The notes under the pieces were generated by a model. It was not told the origin of the DNA, made no database searches, and saw only the letters and a list, made by a program, of their open reading frames with translations. A stretch of 8,750 nucleotides of DNA from Rhodospirillales bacterium. Its GTDB lineage: Bacteria > Pseudomonadota > Alphaproteobacteria > Rhodospirillales > JAPHTL01. The DNA is taken from NCBI GenBank assembly GCA_026193355.1, contig JAPHTL010000210.1:1-8750 (forward strand), written 5' to 3'. The stretch's first letter is position 1, and every line of letters starts with the position of its first letter. The translations under genes were made by a program, and so were the position numbers. Shown here one piece after another: positions 1 through 6,378 of the stretch.

Positions 1-113
1 GTGGCGAGGCCCCTCTGGCCCAGGTATTTCGCGGCCCACTCCATTTTCAGTGGTTCTTTGTTGCATGTGCCTTCTGTGAGGTTCACGCGGAGGACGTTTT
101 TGCTCCAGCCCAT
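1..113 (-). CDS. aor: Tungsten-containing aldehyde:ferredoxin oxidoreductase (AOR family), N-terminus only
   Basis: Only the first 37 codons are present; the gene runs off the left edge. The ATG at 113-111 has a GGGAG ribosome site (127-123) nine bases upstream. The peptide starts MGWSKNVLRVNLTEGT and reaches YLGQRGLA, which matches the conserved opening of AOR-family enzymes (an early Gly-Trp, an 'LRVNLT' strand, then a 'LGxRGL' turn). The 'LGQRGLA' variant recalls the catalytic subunits of bacterial AorB-type enzymes. Family members hold a tungsten-bispyranopterin cofactor and a [4Fe-4S] cluster and oxidise aldehydes to carboxylic acids in the cytoplasm. The polyferredoxin gene 54 bases upstream supports this, because such enzymes need a partner that carries electrons away. 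The substrate cannot be told, and a benzoyl-CoA reductase BamB-like or other AOR relative is not excluded from 37 residues. Confidence 0.8.
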   Translation of the reverse strand, partial: MGWSKNVLRVNLTEGTCNKEPLKMEWAAKYLGQRGLA

Positions 114-167
114 TTCATTAATCTCCCTGTCGAATTGAAACGGTATGCTTTTTTGCTTTTATGTACT

Positions 168-653
168 TCAGGCGGGCGCCTCGGTCTTGGCGCCACTGTC
201 GAGTTTTGCCGCCCAGGCTTCCATGCGGGCATGACCGGTGGCGTCTGCATCCACATATTTGAGGGCGGGCGTCGGGCAGGCCTTGACGCAGGCGGGGTCG
301 CCGCCGCACAGGTCGCATTTCGCCACCTTGCCGGTTTCCATCACATAGTTGATCGTTCCGAACGGGCAGGCGATCGTACATACCTTGCAGCCGACACAGA
401 CGTCGTTTTTCACTTCCTTTGCGCCGGTGCCGTCGTTGATGATGATCGCCTCGACGGGACAGGCGCGCATGCACCAGGCTTCGGCGCACTGGGTACAGGT
501 GAAGGGGACCGACCGTGCGCCGCCGTCAAACTTGAAAACCTTGATGCGGGATTTCGATGGATTGAATGCGCCTGTCTTGACGTAGGAACAGGCCATTTCG
601 CACTGCTGGCAGCCGGTGCAATCTGCGGCATTGATGACTAGTGATTTGTGCAT
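168..653 (-). CDS. Four-cluster [4Fe-4S] ferredoxin-like electron-transfer subunit (AorA/HycB/DmsB type)
   Basis: This 161-residue protein has 16 cysteines in four groups: C12/15/18/22, C53/56/61/65, C86/89/92/96 and C113/116/122/126. This is the pattern of polyferredoxin subunits such as DmsB, HycB, BamC and AorA, and it predicts four [4Fe-4S] clusters forming an electron wire. No signal peptide or membrane segment is seen, so it is probably cytoplasmic. The last 30 residues are Ala-rich and carry no cluster. The ATG at 653-651 has a GGGAG site (662-658) four bases upstream. The AOR gene follows 54 bases downstream with no terminator visible, so the two are probably co-transcribed. The likely role is to take electrons from the tungsten enzyme and pass them to another subunit or to ferredoxin. 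That assignment rests on position; the family alone also serves molybdoenzymes and hydrogenases. Confidence 0.88.
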   Translation of the reverse strand: MHKSLVINAADCTGCQQCEMACSYVKTGAFNPSKSRIKVFKFDGGARSVPFTCTQCAEAWCMRACPVEAIIINDGTGAKEVKNDVCVGCKVCTIACPFGTINYVMETGKVAKCDLCGGDPACVKACPTPALKYVDADATGHARMEAWAAKLDSGAKTEAPA

Positions 654-912
654 TGTTCTCCCGTCGCGTTATTGCCGCCGGGAAATCCGGTCATGTGATT
701 GGCCGGCCGCGGCAGGTTTTCTTTACGCTTTTTTCTATCTGTCTTTGTGAGGCGGGGTTGACCCGAAAAGGCGTGGTACGGGCGCACGGGTCATCCCGAC
801 GGCACAATGGAAGGATGCCATTGCGAAGCCCTTCATGGCAACAAAAAGATCAACAACAACAAAGCGCTGTGAATAACTTTATAAAACTATTGTCTGTCGC
901 AGGGTGTCGCCG
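654..912. promoter_or_regulatory. 259-base intergenic region, probable promoter region of the ferredoxin-AOR pair
   Basis: This is the longest gene-free stretch in the window. It lies between the maeB stop and the ferredoxin start, so the promoter for the ferredoxin-AOR pair should be here, along with any maeB terminator. It is richer in A+T than its surroundings at 838-897 and 716-740. I see no convincing -35/-10 pair, sigma-54 -24/-12 element or FNR palindrome. A minus-strand TATAAA lies at 885-880 without a good -35 partner. A 6-base inverted repeat, TGCCAT/ATGGCA (817-822 and 836-841), could form a hairpin but has no T-tract after it on the minus strand. The role is inferred from position only. 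Confidence 0.45.
868..876 (-). other. Single DnaA-box-like nonamer
   Basis: Read on the minus strand the sequence is TTATTCACA, an exact match to the TTATNCACA DnaA-box consensus, in an A+T-rich patch just downstream of maeB. I see no second box nearby and no origin-linked gene. A lone match is expected by chance often enough that it should be treated as a motif, not a replication origin. Confidence 0.3.
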
Positions 913-3201
913 TTAGGGGGTTTCTCCGGTTTTGCCGCTTATTTGCGCTTCGACCACGGCGATGGCGCACATATTGACGAGGCCGCGCTGGGTGATCGAT
1001 GGCGTAACGATGTGGGCGGGACGGGCGGCGCCAAGCAGGATCGGCCCGACCGGCAACCCCTCCGCCAATACCTTCGACATGTTGAAAGCGATATTGGATG
1101 CATCGATGGTCGGCATGACCAGCAGGTTCGCCGTTCCCTTGAGGCGTGAATTCGGGAAGATATTCTCCCGGAGTGTTTCGTCGATGGCGGCGTCGGCGTG
1201 CATTTCGCCCTCGACCTCCAGATCGGGCGCGCATCTGTGCAGCATGGCCACGGCTTCACGCATCTTGCGCGAAGAGGCATCCGGGGCATTGCCGAAATTG
1301 GAATGAGACAGCAATGCGATCTTTGGCGTGATCCCTATGCGGCGCACGGCCTCGGCCGCCATCAGGGTCAGTTTGACGACCTGATCGGCGGTTGGATCCA
1401 GGTTGACGTAGGTATCGCACAGGAAAAAGGCGCCACGGGCGGTGATCAACAGACTGAGCGCGGCCGGTTCCGTCACGCCATCGGCCAGTCCGATCACGTC
1501 GGTCAGATGGCGAAGGTGCCACGTGTAATCGCCAAAGGTGCCGCAGATCATGGCGTCGGCTTCACCACGGCGGACCATAAGGGCGGCGATCGCGGTGGCA
1601 TTGGTGCGTATTACTGTGCGCGCCTTCTCGGGCGAAACGCCCTTGCGCTCCATGATTTCGTGGTAGAGGCCCCAGTAATCGTTGTAGCGGGGGTCGTCCT
1701 CGGGGTTGGTGACCTCAAAATCGACTCCCGCCTGAATTCCCAGGCCCAGCTTTTCAATCCGTTTGGCGATCACCGAGGGGCGGCCGACCAGAATTGGCCG
1801 GGCAAGGCCCTCGTCCAGAACGGCCTTGATGGCGCCCAGAACGCGTTGATCCTCGCCTTCCGCGAAGACGACGCGGCAGGGTTGCTGGCGGGCGCGTTCG
1901 AATACCGGCTTCATGACCAGACCGGAGCGGAAGATGAACTGTTCCAGCCGTGCGCGATAGGCGGCGAAGTCCGCGATCGGGCGGGTTGCGACGCCGCTGT
2001 CCATGGCGGCTCTGGCGACGGCGGGTGCGATCTCCAGCATCAGGCGGTGGTCGAAAGGTTTGGGGATCAGGTATTCGGGGCCGAAACCGCTCTCCTCGCC
2101 GCCGTAGGCGCGGGCGACAACATCGGATCCCTCCGCCCGCGCCAGTCGCGCAATGGCGTCAACAGAAGCCACCTCCATCTCTTCGTTGATGGTGGTCGCC
2201 CCGACGTCCAGCGCGCCGCGGAAAATGAAGGGAAAACACAGGACATTGTTGACCTGATTGGGGTAGTCGCTGCGTCCCGTTGCGATCACGGCATCGGGGC
2301 GCGCCTGTTTGGCGACCTCGGGTCGGATTTCCGGCTCCGGATTGGCCAGTGCGAGGATCAGCGGCTTGTCCGCCATGGTCCTCACCGCCTCGCCGGTCAG
2401 GATGCCGGGTGCGGAAAGGCCGAGGAAGACGTCGGCTCCGTCGATCGCCTCACCCAGTGTCCGGGCGTCGGTTTCGACGGCGTATTCGGACTTCTGTGCG
2501 GTCATGTCCTCGGTTCGCCCCTTGAAGACGACACCGATGTGATCGACCAGGATGACGTTCTCTTTCTTCAGGCCCATGCGAACGAGAAGATTGAGGCATG
2601 CGATACCGGCCGCGCCGCCCCCCGTCGATACGAGCTTGACCGCGCCGATGTCCTTGCCGACGACCTGCAACCCGTTTTTCATGGCCGCCGCCACGACGAT
2701 CGCCGTGCCGTGCTGGTCATCGTGGAAAACGGGAATGTTGATACGGTCGCGCAGCGCGCGTTCAACGATGAAACAATCGGGCGCCCGGATATCTTCCAGA
2801 TTGATGGCGCCGAACGTTGGTTCGAGCGCCGCGATGATCTCGATCAGTTTTTCGGGGTCTGTTTCATTCAGTTCGATGTCGAAGACGTCGATCCCGGCGA
2901 ATTTCTTGAACAGGACCGCCTTGCCCTCCATCACCGGCTTGGAGGCAAGGGGGCCTATATTGCCGAGGCCAAGGACGGCGGTGCCATTCGTGACCACACC
3001 GACCAGATTGGCGCGGCTGGTAACTCTGTTGACCGCCTCGGGGTCCTCGACTATGGCGCGGCAGGCGACGGCGACGCCCGGAGAATAGGCGAGCGCCAGA
3101 TCTCGCTGGTTGGCGAGCGGTTTGCTTGGCGTCACACTCAGCTTTCCGGGGACCGGATCCGTGTGATACCGGAGCGCGCTTTCCTCGAACGTATTCGCCA
3201 T
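913..3201 (-). CDS. maeB: Malic enzyme with C-terminal phosphotransacetylase-like domain (MaeB type)
   Basis: It carries out oxidative decarboxylation of malate to pyruvate and CO2 with NAD(P)+, in the cytoplasm. At 762 residues it has the usual length of the large MaeB/TME/DME class. The malic N-terminal domain (about 15-150) shows AYSPGVA with Y39, the catalytic-lysine segment MEGKAVLFKK (K94) and the metal-site LEDI (E136, D137). The dinucleotide-binding domain (about 155-400) begins with HDDQHGTA (D162) and holds the GxGxxG turn GGGAAG (194-199). A phosphotransacetylase-like domain spans about 425-755 (for example FAEGEDQRVL and CGTFGDYTWHLRH). In relatives this domain is not an active acetyltransferase but binds acetyl-CoA as an allosteric inhibitor. 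NAD versus NADP preference cannot be settled by eye. The ATG at 3201 has AAAGG (3215-3211) nine bases upstream. The gene starts 42 bases after mcl1 and is probably co-transcribed with it. The stop is TAA. Confidence 0.96.
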   Translation of the reverse strand: MANTFEESALRYHTDPVPGKLSVTPSKPLANQRDLALAYSPGVAVACRAIVEDPEAVNRVTSRANLVGVVTNGTAVLGLGNIGPLASKPVMEGKAVLFKKFAGIDVFDIELNETDPEKLIEIIAALEPTFGAINLEDIRAPDCFIVERALRDRINIPVFHDDQHGTAIVVAAAMKNGLQVVGKDIGAVKLVSTGGGAAGIACLNLLVRMGLKKENVILVDHIGVVFKGRTEDMTAQKSEYAVETDARTLGEAIDGADVFLGLSAPGILTGEAVRTMADKPLILALANPEPEIRPEVAKQARPDAVIATGRSDYPNQVNNVLCFPFIFRGALDVGATTINEEMEVASVDAIARLARAEGSDVVARAYGGEESGFGPEYLIPKPFDHRLMLEIAPAVARAAMDSGVATRPIADFAAYRARLEQFIFRSGLVMKPVFERARQQPCRVVFAEGEDQRVLGAIKAVLDEGLARPILVGRPSVIAKRIEKLGLGIQAGVDFEVTNPEDDPRYNDYWGLYHEIMERKGVSPEKARTVIRTNATAIAALMVRRGEADAMICGTFGDYTWHLRHLTDVIGLADGVTEPAALSLLITARGAFFLCDTYVNLDPTADQVVKLTLMAAEAVRRIGITPKIALLSHSNFGNAPDASSRKMREAVAMLHRCAPDLEVEGEMHADAAIDETLRENIFPNSRLKGTANLLVMPTIDASNIAFNMSKVLAEGLPVGPILLGAARPAHIVTPSITQRGLVNMCAIAVVEAQISGKTGETP

Positions 3202-3243
3202 GGCCTGCCGCCTTTCGTGGAGGATTGGCCAAGCAGACCGCCG

Positions 3244-4221
3244 TTACATTCCGGCGATCATCTCGGCCTTTTTCACAAGCACTTCCGCCTGCTTTATCGA
3301 CGCGATATCGATGAGCCTGCCGTTCAGGGTCACGGCGCCCTTGCCTTCCTTTTTCGCCTGTTCCATGGCGGACAGGATGGCCTTGGCGGTCGCGATTTCC
3401 TTTTCCGACGGACTGAACAGTGTGTTTCCGAGGTCGACCTGCGAAGGATGGATCGCCCACTTTCCTTCACAGCCAAGGACGGCGGCGCGCATTGCCTGCG
3501 CCTTGTATCCATCGGGGTCGCTGATGTCGCCAAAGGGACCGTCGACGGGCCGCAGGCCGTGGGCCCGGGCGGCGACCACCATGCGGGCAATGGCGTAATG
3601 CCACATATCGCCCCAGTGATAGTCCCGGTTGCCGGCCTCATCGGCATCGGTCAGAACGCCGTAGTCCGCGTTCGGGCCGCCGATGTTGGTCGTCCGCGCT
3701 TTTGTCGATGCGGCATAGTCGGCGACGCCGAAATGCAGGGATTCGTTTCGCGGCGATGCTGCGGCGATGGCGTCCACGTTGGCCATCCCCAGCGCGGTTT
3801 CGATGATCATCTCGAACCCGATACGCTTTGTCGCCTTTGTCGCCTCTTCGATCTGCGTGACCAGCATGTCCAGCGCATAGACATCGGATGCGGTGCCGAC
3901 CTTCGGGATCATGATGAGGTCCAGCTTGTTCGGGCAGGCCTCAAGGATTTCGATCACGTCGCGGTACATGTAATGGGTATCCAGACCGTTGATGCGGACC
4001 GAAACCGTTTTTCCCGTCCAGTCCAGATCGTTCAGCGCGGCGATGATGTTCTTGCGGGCCTGCGGCTTTTCGTCGGGCGCGACAGCGTCTTCAAGGTCCA
4101 GAAACACAACGTCGGCGTTTCCCTGCGCCGCTTTCTCGAGAAAGCGGGTGTTGGAGCCCGGTACCGCTTGTTCGCTTCGGTTGAGGCGGGCCGGCGCCTG
4201 CTCGACAATCGTGAAACTCAT
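3244..4221 (-). CDS. mcl1: L-malyl-CoA / beta-methylmalyl-CoA lyase (CitE/HpcH family)
   Basis: It reversibly cleaves L-malyl-CoA to acetyl-CoA and glyoxylate, and beta-methylmalyl-CoA to propionyl-CoA and glyoxylate. This is a key step of the ethylmalonyl-CoA pathway, and also of the serine cycle and the 3-hydroxypropionate bicycle in some bacteria. The 325-residue protein aligns by eye along its whole length with Rhodobacter Mcl1. Shared blocks include VFLDLEDAVAPD (39-50), VSVRINGLDT (73-82), IMIPKVG (103-109), DGPFGDISD and the end RLIDIASIKQAEV. Residues expected at the active site sit where the family has them: R76 for CoA/substrate contact, and E141 and D168 for the Mg2+ ion. The ATG at 4221 has a strong GGGGA site (4235-4231) nine bases upstream. 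It leads a probable two-gene unit with maeB. Other CitE-like lyases are less likely because of the whole-length match. Confidence 0.94.
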   Translation of the reverse strand: MSFTIVEQAPARLNRSEQAVPGSNTRFLEKAAQGNADVVFLDLEDAVAPDEKPQARKNIIAALNDLDWTGKTVSVRINGLDTHYMYRDVIEILEACPNKLDLIMIPKVGTASDVYALDMLVTQIEEATKATKRIGFEMIIETALGMANVDAIAAASPRNESLHFGVADYAASTKARTTNIGGPNADYGVLTDADEAGNRDYHWGDMWHYAIARMVVAARAHGLRPVDGPFGDISDPDGYKAQAMRAAVLGCEGKWAIHPSQVDLGNTLFSPSEKEIATAKAILSAMEQAKKEGKGAVTLNGRLIDIASIKQAEVLVKKAEMIAGM

Positions 4222-4254
4222 AAGTCTTTCTCCCCTGGGGTCAGAATCAATTCC

Positions 4255-4266
4255 GCCGTTGACGGC
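4255..4266. repeat. 12-base dyad GCCGT-TG-ACGGC upstream of mcl1
   Basis: A perfect 5-base inverted repeat with a two-base centre ends 34 bases before the mcl1 start codon. The loop is too short for a stable hairpin, so if functional it would be a protein-binding operator, not a terminator. A related observation is that the nonamer ATCAATTCC occurs twice in the same gap, at 4246-4254 and 4305-4313, on the same strand. No regulator gene is in the window to pair with either motif. Confidence 0.3.
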
Positions 4267-4316
4267 TTTTCCATGGTGCGGTTTTAGCGCCAGACAGGCC
4301 CGGTATCAATTCCCCC

Positions 4317-4571
4317 TCACCAACCTGTCATCCACGGCGCGTTTTCTTCGAAGAATCTTTGCAATTCGGCGCGGCGCGTATCATCCACAAGCAACCAGAT
4401 CAGAATCCATACACCCACGGTAACCAGTTGCATGGCCCGGATCATCGTATCCCAGCTTTCCCCCATACGCTTTTTCAGGGGGTCAAGGATCGGCCCAAAC
4501 CTGCGCCGGAAGGTGAGGCCGAGCATGATCAGGGAAACCAGGGCGATGATCGTCCAGTCGGCGCCGGTCAT
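4317..4571 (-). CDS. Small two-helix membrane protein of unknown function (84 aa)
   Basis: I do not recognise this protein. It has a first hydrophobic helix at about residues 7-21 (TIIALVSLIMLGLTF) followed directly by R22-R24. A basic, probably cytoplasmic stretch follows with RRRFGPILDPLKKRMG, then a second helix at about 46-62 rich in Trp and Val. The short C-terminal tail is charged (DDTRRAELQRFFEEN) and ends MTGW. No cysteine, His cluster or catalytic motif is seen. The ATG at 4571 has a GGAG site (4586-4583) eleven bases upstream, and a perfect stem-loop lies just two bases before that site. It stands between the 71-aa membrane protein gene and mcl1 on the same strand. The reading frame, start and topology suggest a real gene, but without conservation data this is not proven. 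Confidence 0.65.
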   Translation of the reverse strand: MTGADWTIIALVSLIMLGLTFRRRFGPILDPLKKRMGESWDTMIRAMQLVTVGVWILIWLLVDDTRRAELQRFFEENAPWMTGW

Positions 4572-4588
4572 GGAATGAAATTCTCCGT

Positions 4589-4608
4589 TCTTCGCGGGCG
4601 CGCGAAGA
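4589..4608 (-). promoter_or_regulatory. Perfect 8-bp stem-loop beside the ribosome site of the 84-aa gene
   Basis: On the minus strand the arms TCTTCGCG and CGCGAAGA enclose a four-base loop, CGCC. The 3' arm ends two bases before the GGAG ribosome site of the 84-aa gene. No T-tract follows, so it is not a canonical terminator. It could shape translation or stability of the leader, or be a binding site. Confidence 0.45.
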
Positions 4609-4639
4609 TTTGACTAAATGGGGGGTCCGTTATGGCCAA

Positions 4640-4660
4640 CCGAAAACACGCTGTTTTCGG
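4640..4660. repeat. Perfect 9-bp inverted repeat with 3-base centre
   Basis: The arms CCGAAAACA (4640-4648) and TGTTTTCGG (4652-4660) are exact reverse complements around CGC. It lies in the 151-base gap between the 71-aa and 84-aa genes. The T-run is inside the stem and not after it, so a simple intrinsic terminator is unlikely in either direction. It is a plausible regulator binding site or an RNA hairpin ending the 71-aa transcript. Confidence 0.5.
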
Positions 4661-4722
4661 CAGCGACTGTTTGACGGTTACGGGGTATGAGGCCGAGCAT
4701 CTCCGCCCTGACCTGGCCTCAA

Positions 4723-4938
4723 TCAGATTCGATGGTGGTTTTCCTGCTGTTCCTGCGTCCACTCTTCGGCTTTCTTTTTTTCGTTTGTGCGAATCGTCCG
4801 CCAGAAATCGTAGGAACCCATCCCGAGGACGACCACCGTTATGATAGTCAGGTCCGGCTCCCGGATGTACCAGACAACAATGCCCATGAAGGTTATGAGC
4901 ATGCCCATCGAAATGATTGCCAGTATCTTGTCGGTCAT
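4723..4938 (-). CDS. Small two-helix membrane protein of unknown function (71 aa)
   Basis: I do not recognise this protein. From the ATG at 4938 it has a helix at about 5-25 (ILAIISMGMLITFMGIVVWY), a short polar turn with REPD at 26-29, and a second helix at about 30-46 containing GMGSYDFW. A strongly charged tail follows (K54-K56, then Gln/Glu-rich, ending HHRI). The basic residues after helix 2 suggest both ends face the cytoplasm. The start was chosen because AAGGAA (4953-4948) lies nine bases upstream. The same frame extends upstream to a TTG at 4998, but that codon has no ribosome site and would add a basic segment not typical of such proteins. It follows the amidase gene by 96 bases on the same strand, so it could be the last gene of the transporter operon or stand alone. 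Confidence 0.68.
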   Translation of the reverse strand: MTDKILAIISMGMLITFMGIVVWYIREPDLTIITVVVLGMGSYDFWRTIRTNEKKKAEEWTQEQQENHHRI

Positions 4939-4994
4939 CGGTTTCTGTTCCTTGCGTCGTGTTTTGTTTTTGTAGCTTTTATGCGTGTCGCCGT

Positions 4995-5026
4995 CCAATC
5001 CACAGTCCGGTTTGAAGCTGGATTGG
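4995..5026. repeat. 8-bp inverted repeat in the gap after the amidase gene
   Basis: The arms CCAATCCA (4995-5002) and TGGATTGG (5019-5026) are exact reverse complements around a 16-base spacer. The repeat begins about nine bases beyond the amidase stop in the direction of transcription. No T-tract follows, so an intrinsic terminator is not supported. It may be a hairpin that protects or ends the amidase mRNA, or an operator for the 71-aa gene, whose start codon is 57 bases further on. Confidence 0.4.
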
Positions 5027-5034
5027 CCTCGTGA

Positions 5035-6372
5035 TCAAGCCTTTTCAACCTTGTTCATCAGCCACTGCGCTGCTCGCAGAAGGCGCTCATCATCGCCCCG
5101 CGGACCGACCAGCTGAACACCCAGCGGCAAGCCGTTCGGGCCTGTCATCAGGGGAAGGGTGATCGCGGGCATGCCACAGAACGTCCACAACGTACAGAAC
5201 GCGGGATTGCCCGTGGCGTCCAGACCGGCCGGGGCTTCGCCCAACGTGGCGGGGGTTATGACCGCATCAAAACGGTCGAAAATTTCATCAAGACCGCTGT
5301 TGAGGACCTCCCGCCATTCCTGCGCGCGGGCGTAATCGACGGCCAGCGTCTTCTGCCCTTCCTCGATCATACCGCGCAATGTGGCGCTCAGCCTGTCGCC
5401 GCCGCGCTCGAAGTATGAGGCGAAGTTCTTGGCGATATCCGCGTACATCACCGTGCGGTGCCAATCGGTCGCCTTGTCGAAGATATTGGGAAGGGGGAAC
5501 TCGTCGCAGCCATCATCCAGGAAATCAGCAAGTTCATTAAAGGCTTCCTGGGTCGTGTCATCGGCCTGATCCCATACGGGTGATTTGACGAAGGCGAAAA
5601 CAGGAGTGAGCGGCGGTTCGCTCGCCGCCGCCTTCGACAGGGCCGGCCTTGCAGACGGACTGGTTGCTAAATCGTGAGGATCGGAACCCATCATCGCTTC
5701 GGCAAGCAAGGCTGCATCACCGACGGAACGGGCAAAGACGCCAAGATTGTCGAGGAAGGGTGATTGCGTCAGGACACCGGTTCTGGGAATCAGGCCATAG
5801 GTGGGTTTATAGCCGACCGTGCCGCAAAAGGATGCGGGGCGTATCACCGATCCGTTGGTCTGGGTGCCAACCGCCAGCGGAACCATGTTCGCCGCAACGG
5901 CGGCGGCCGAACCGCTGGACGATCCGCCCGGCGTGTGTTGGGGATTGTGGGGGTTGCGGGTCTTGCCGGGTGAATAGACGGCCAGTTCCGTCGTCACGGT
6001 CTTGCCCATGATGACCGCCCCGGCTTCGCGCAGCTTGCGCACCGCCGAGGCGTCTTCATGCGCCCGCCGCCCGGCGTCGAGCACCGTTCCGTTTTCACAC
6101 GGCATGCCGTAGACGTCGATGATGTCCTTTATGCCAACCGGCACGCCATGAAGCGGCCCGCAAGGGGCGCCAGCCTGACGGCGCTGGTCCAGAAAACGGG
6201 CCTGCTCCAGCGCGTGTTCCCTGTCCAGATGCGCCCAGGCCTGTACATCGCCGTCGGTCTGGTCAATGCGATCAAGGCACGCACCAACCAGTTGTTCCGA
6301 GCCAAGCGATCCTTCCCGCAGCCTTTCAGCGGCTTCGGTGGCGCTCAGCAGGCATAGGTCTTCATCAGACAA
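5035..6372 (-). CDS. Amidase-signature family hydrolase
   Basis: It hydrolyses a carboxylic amide to acid and ammonia, probably in the cytoplasm, since no signal peptide is seen. The Ser-cisSer-Lys triad is intact: K82 in GIKDIIDVYG, cis-Ser S151 in GGSSSGSAAAVA and nucleophile S175 in TQTNGSVIRPASFCG. The spacings K-93-S and S-24-S agree with characterised members. The TQTNGS form, in place of the SDTGGS seen in GatA, and the lack of other gat genes argue against a tRNA amidotransferase subunit. At 445 residues it is of normal length and ends with the usual QLVGP...LL block. The start is TTG at 6372, with AAAGGAAG (6386-6379) six bases upstream. A TGA lies in frame just upstream and no ATG or GTG fits. 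It follows dctM by 39 bases, so it is probably in the transporter operon and may act on the imported compound. The substrate is unknown. Confidence 0.93.
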   Translation of the reverse strand: MSDEDLCLLSATEAAERLREGSLGSEQLVGACLDRIDQTDGDVQAWAHLDREHALEQARFLDQRRQAGAPCGPLHGVPVGIKDIIDVYGMPCENGTVLDAGRRAHEDASAVRKLREAGAVIMGKTVTTELAVYSPGKTRNPHNPQHTPGGSSSGSAAAVAANMVPLAVGTQTNGSVIRPASFCGTVGYKPTYGLIPRTGVLTQSPFLDNLGVFARSVGDAALLAEAMMGSDPHDLATSPSARPALSKAAASEPPLTPVFAFVKSPVWDQADDTTQEAFNELADFLDDGCDEFPLPNIFDKATDWHRTVMYADIAKNFASYFERGGDRLSATLRGMIEEGQKTLAVDYARAQEWREVLNSGLDEIFDRFDAVITPATLGEAPAGLDATGNPAFCTLWTFCGMPAITLPLMTGPNGLPLGVQLVGPRGDDERLLRAAQWLMNKVEKA

Positions 6373-6378
6373 GGGCCG

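Noticed and set aside
868..876. Replication origin suggested by a DnaA-box match
   Set aside because: There is a single box, no cluster, and no dnaA, parAB, hemE or similar origin neighbour.
654..912. Sigma-54 or FNR-type promoter for the AOR operon
   Set aside because: The nearest candidates have wrong spacing (TGGCAT followed by ATTG) or only one half-site (TTGAT), so neither consensus is met.
1198..4287. A plus-strand open frame of 1029 codons antisense to both maeB and mcl1
   Set aside because: mcl1 and maeB are in the same frame, and the antisense codons line up exactly with their codons. It stays open only because the two genes lack TTA, CTA and TCA codons, which are rare in GC-rich genomes. 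Its product has no recognisable fold, while the minus-strand proteins match known families end to end.
4939..4998. TTG start adding 20 residues to the 71-aa membrane protein
   Set aside because: There is no ribosome site before the TTG, and the added residues are highly basic and precede a better ATG with AAGGAA nine bases upstream.
4589..5026. The inverted repeats as intrinsic terminators
   Set aside because: None is followed by a run of T on the minus strand, so the standard terminator pattern is not met; they are listed as repeats or hairpins instead.
4632..5034. Plus-strand open frames of 70 and 115 codons opposite the small membrane protein genes
   Set aside because: They lack ribosome sites, cover the inverted repeats, and have irregular composition. 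The minus-strand proteins have clear membrane-helix patterns.
5035..6372. GatA subunit of the tRNA amidotransferase
   Set aside because: The nucleophile motif is TQTNGS and not the GatA-like SDTGGS form, no gatB or gatC is adjacent, and the gene belongs to a transporter operon.
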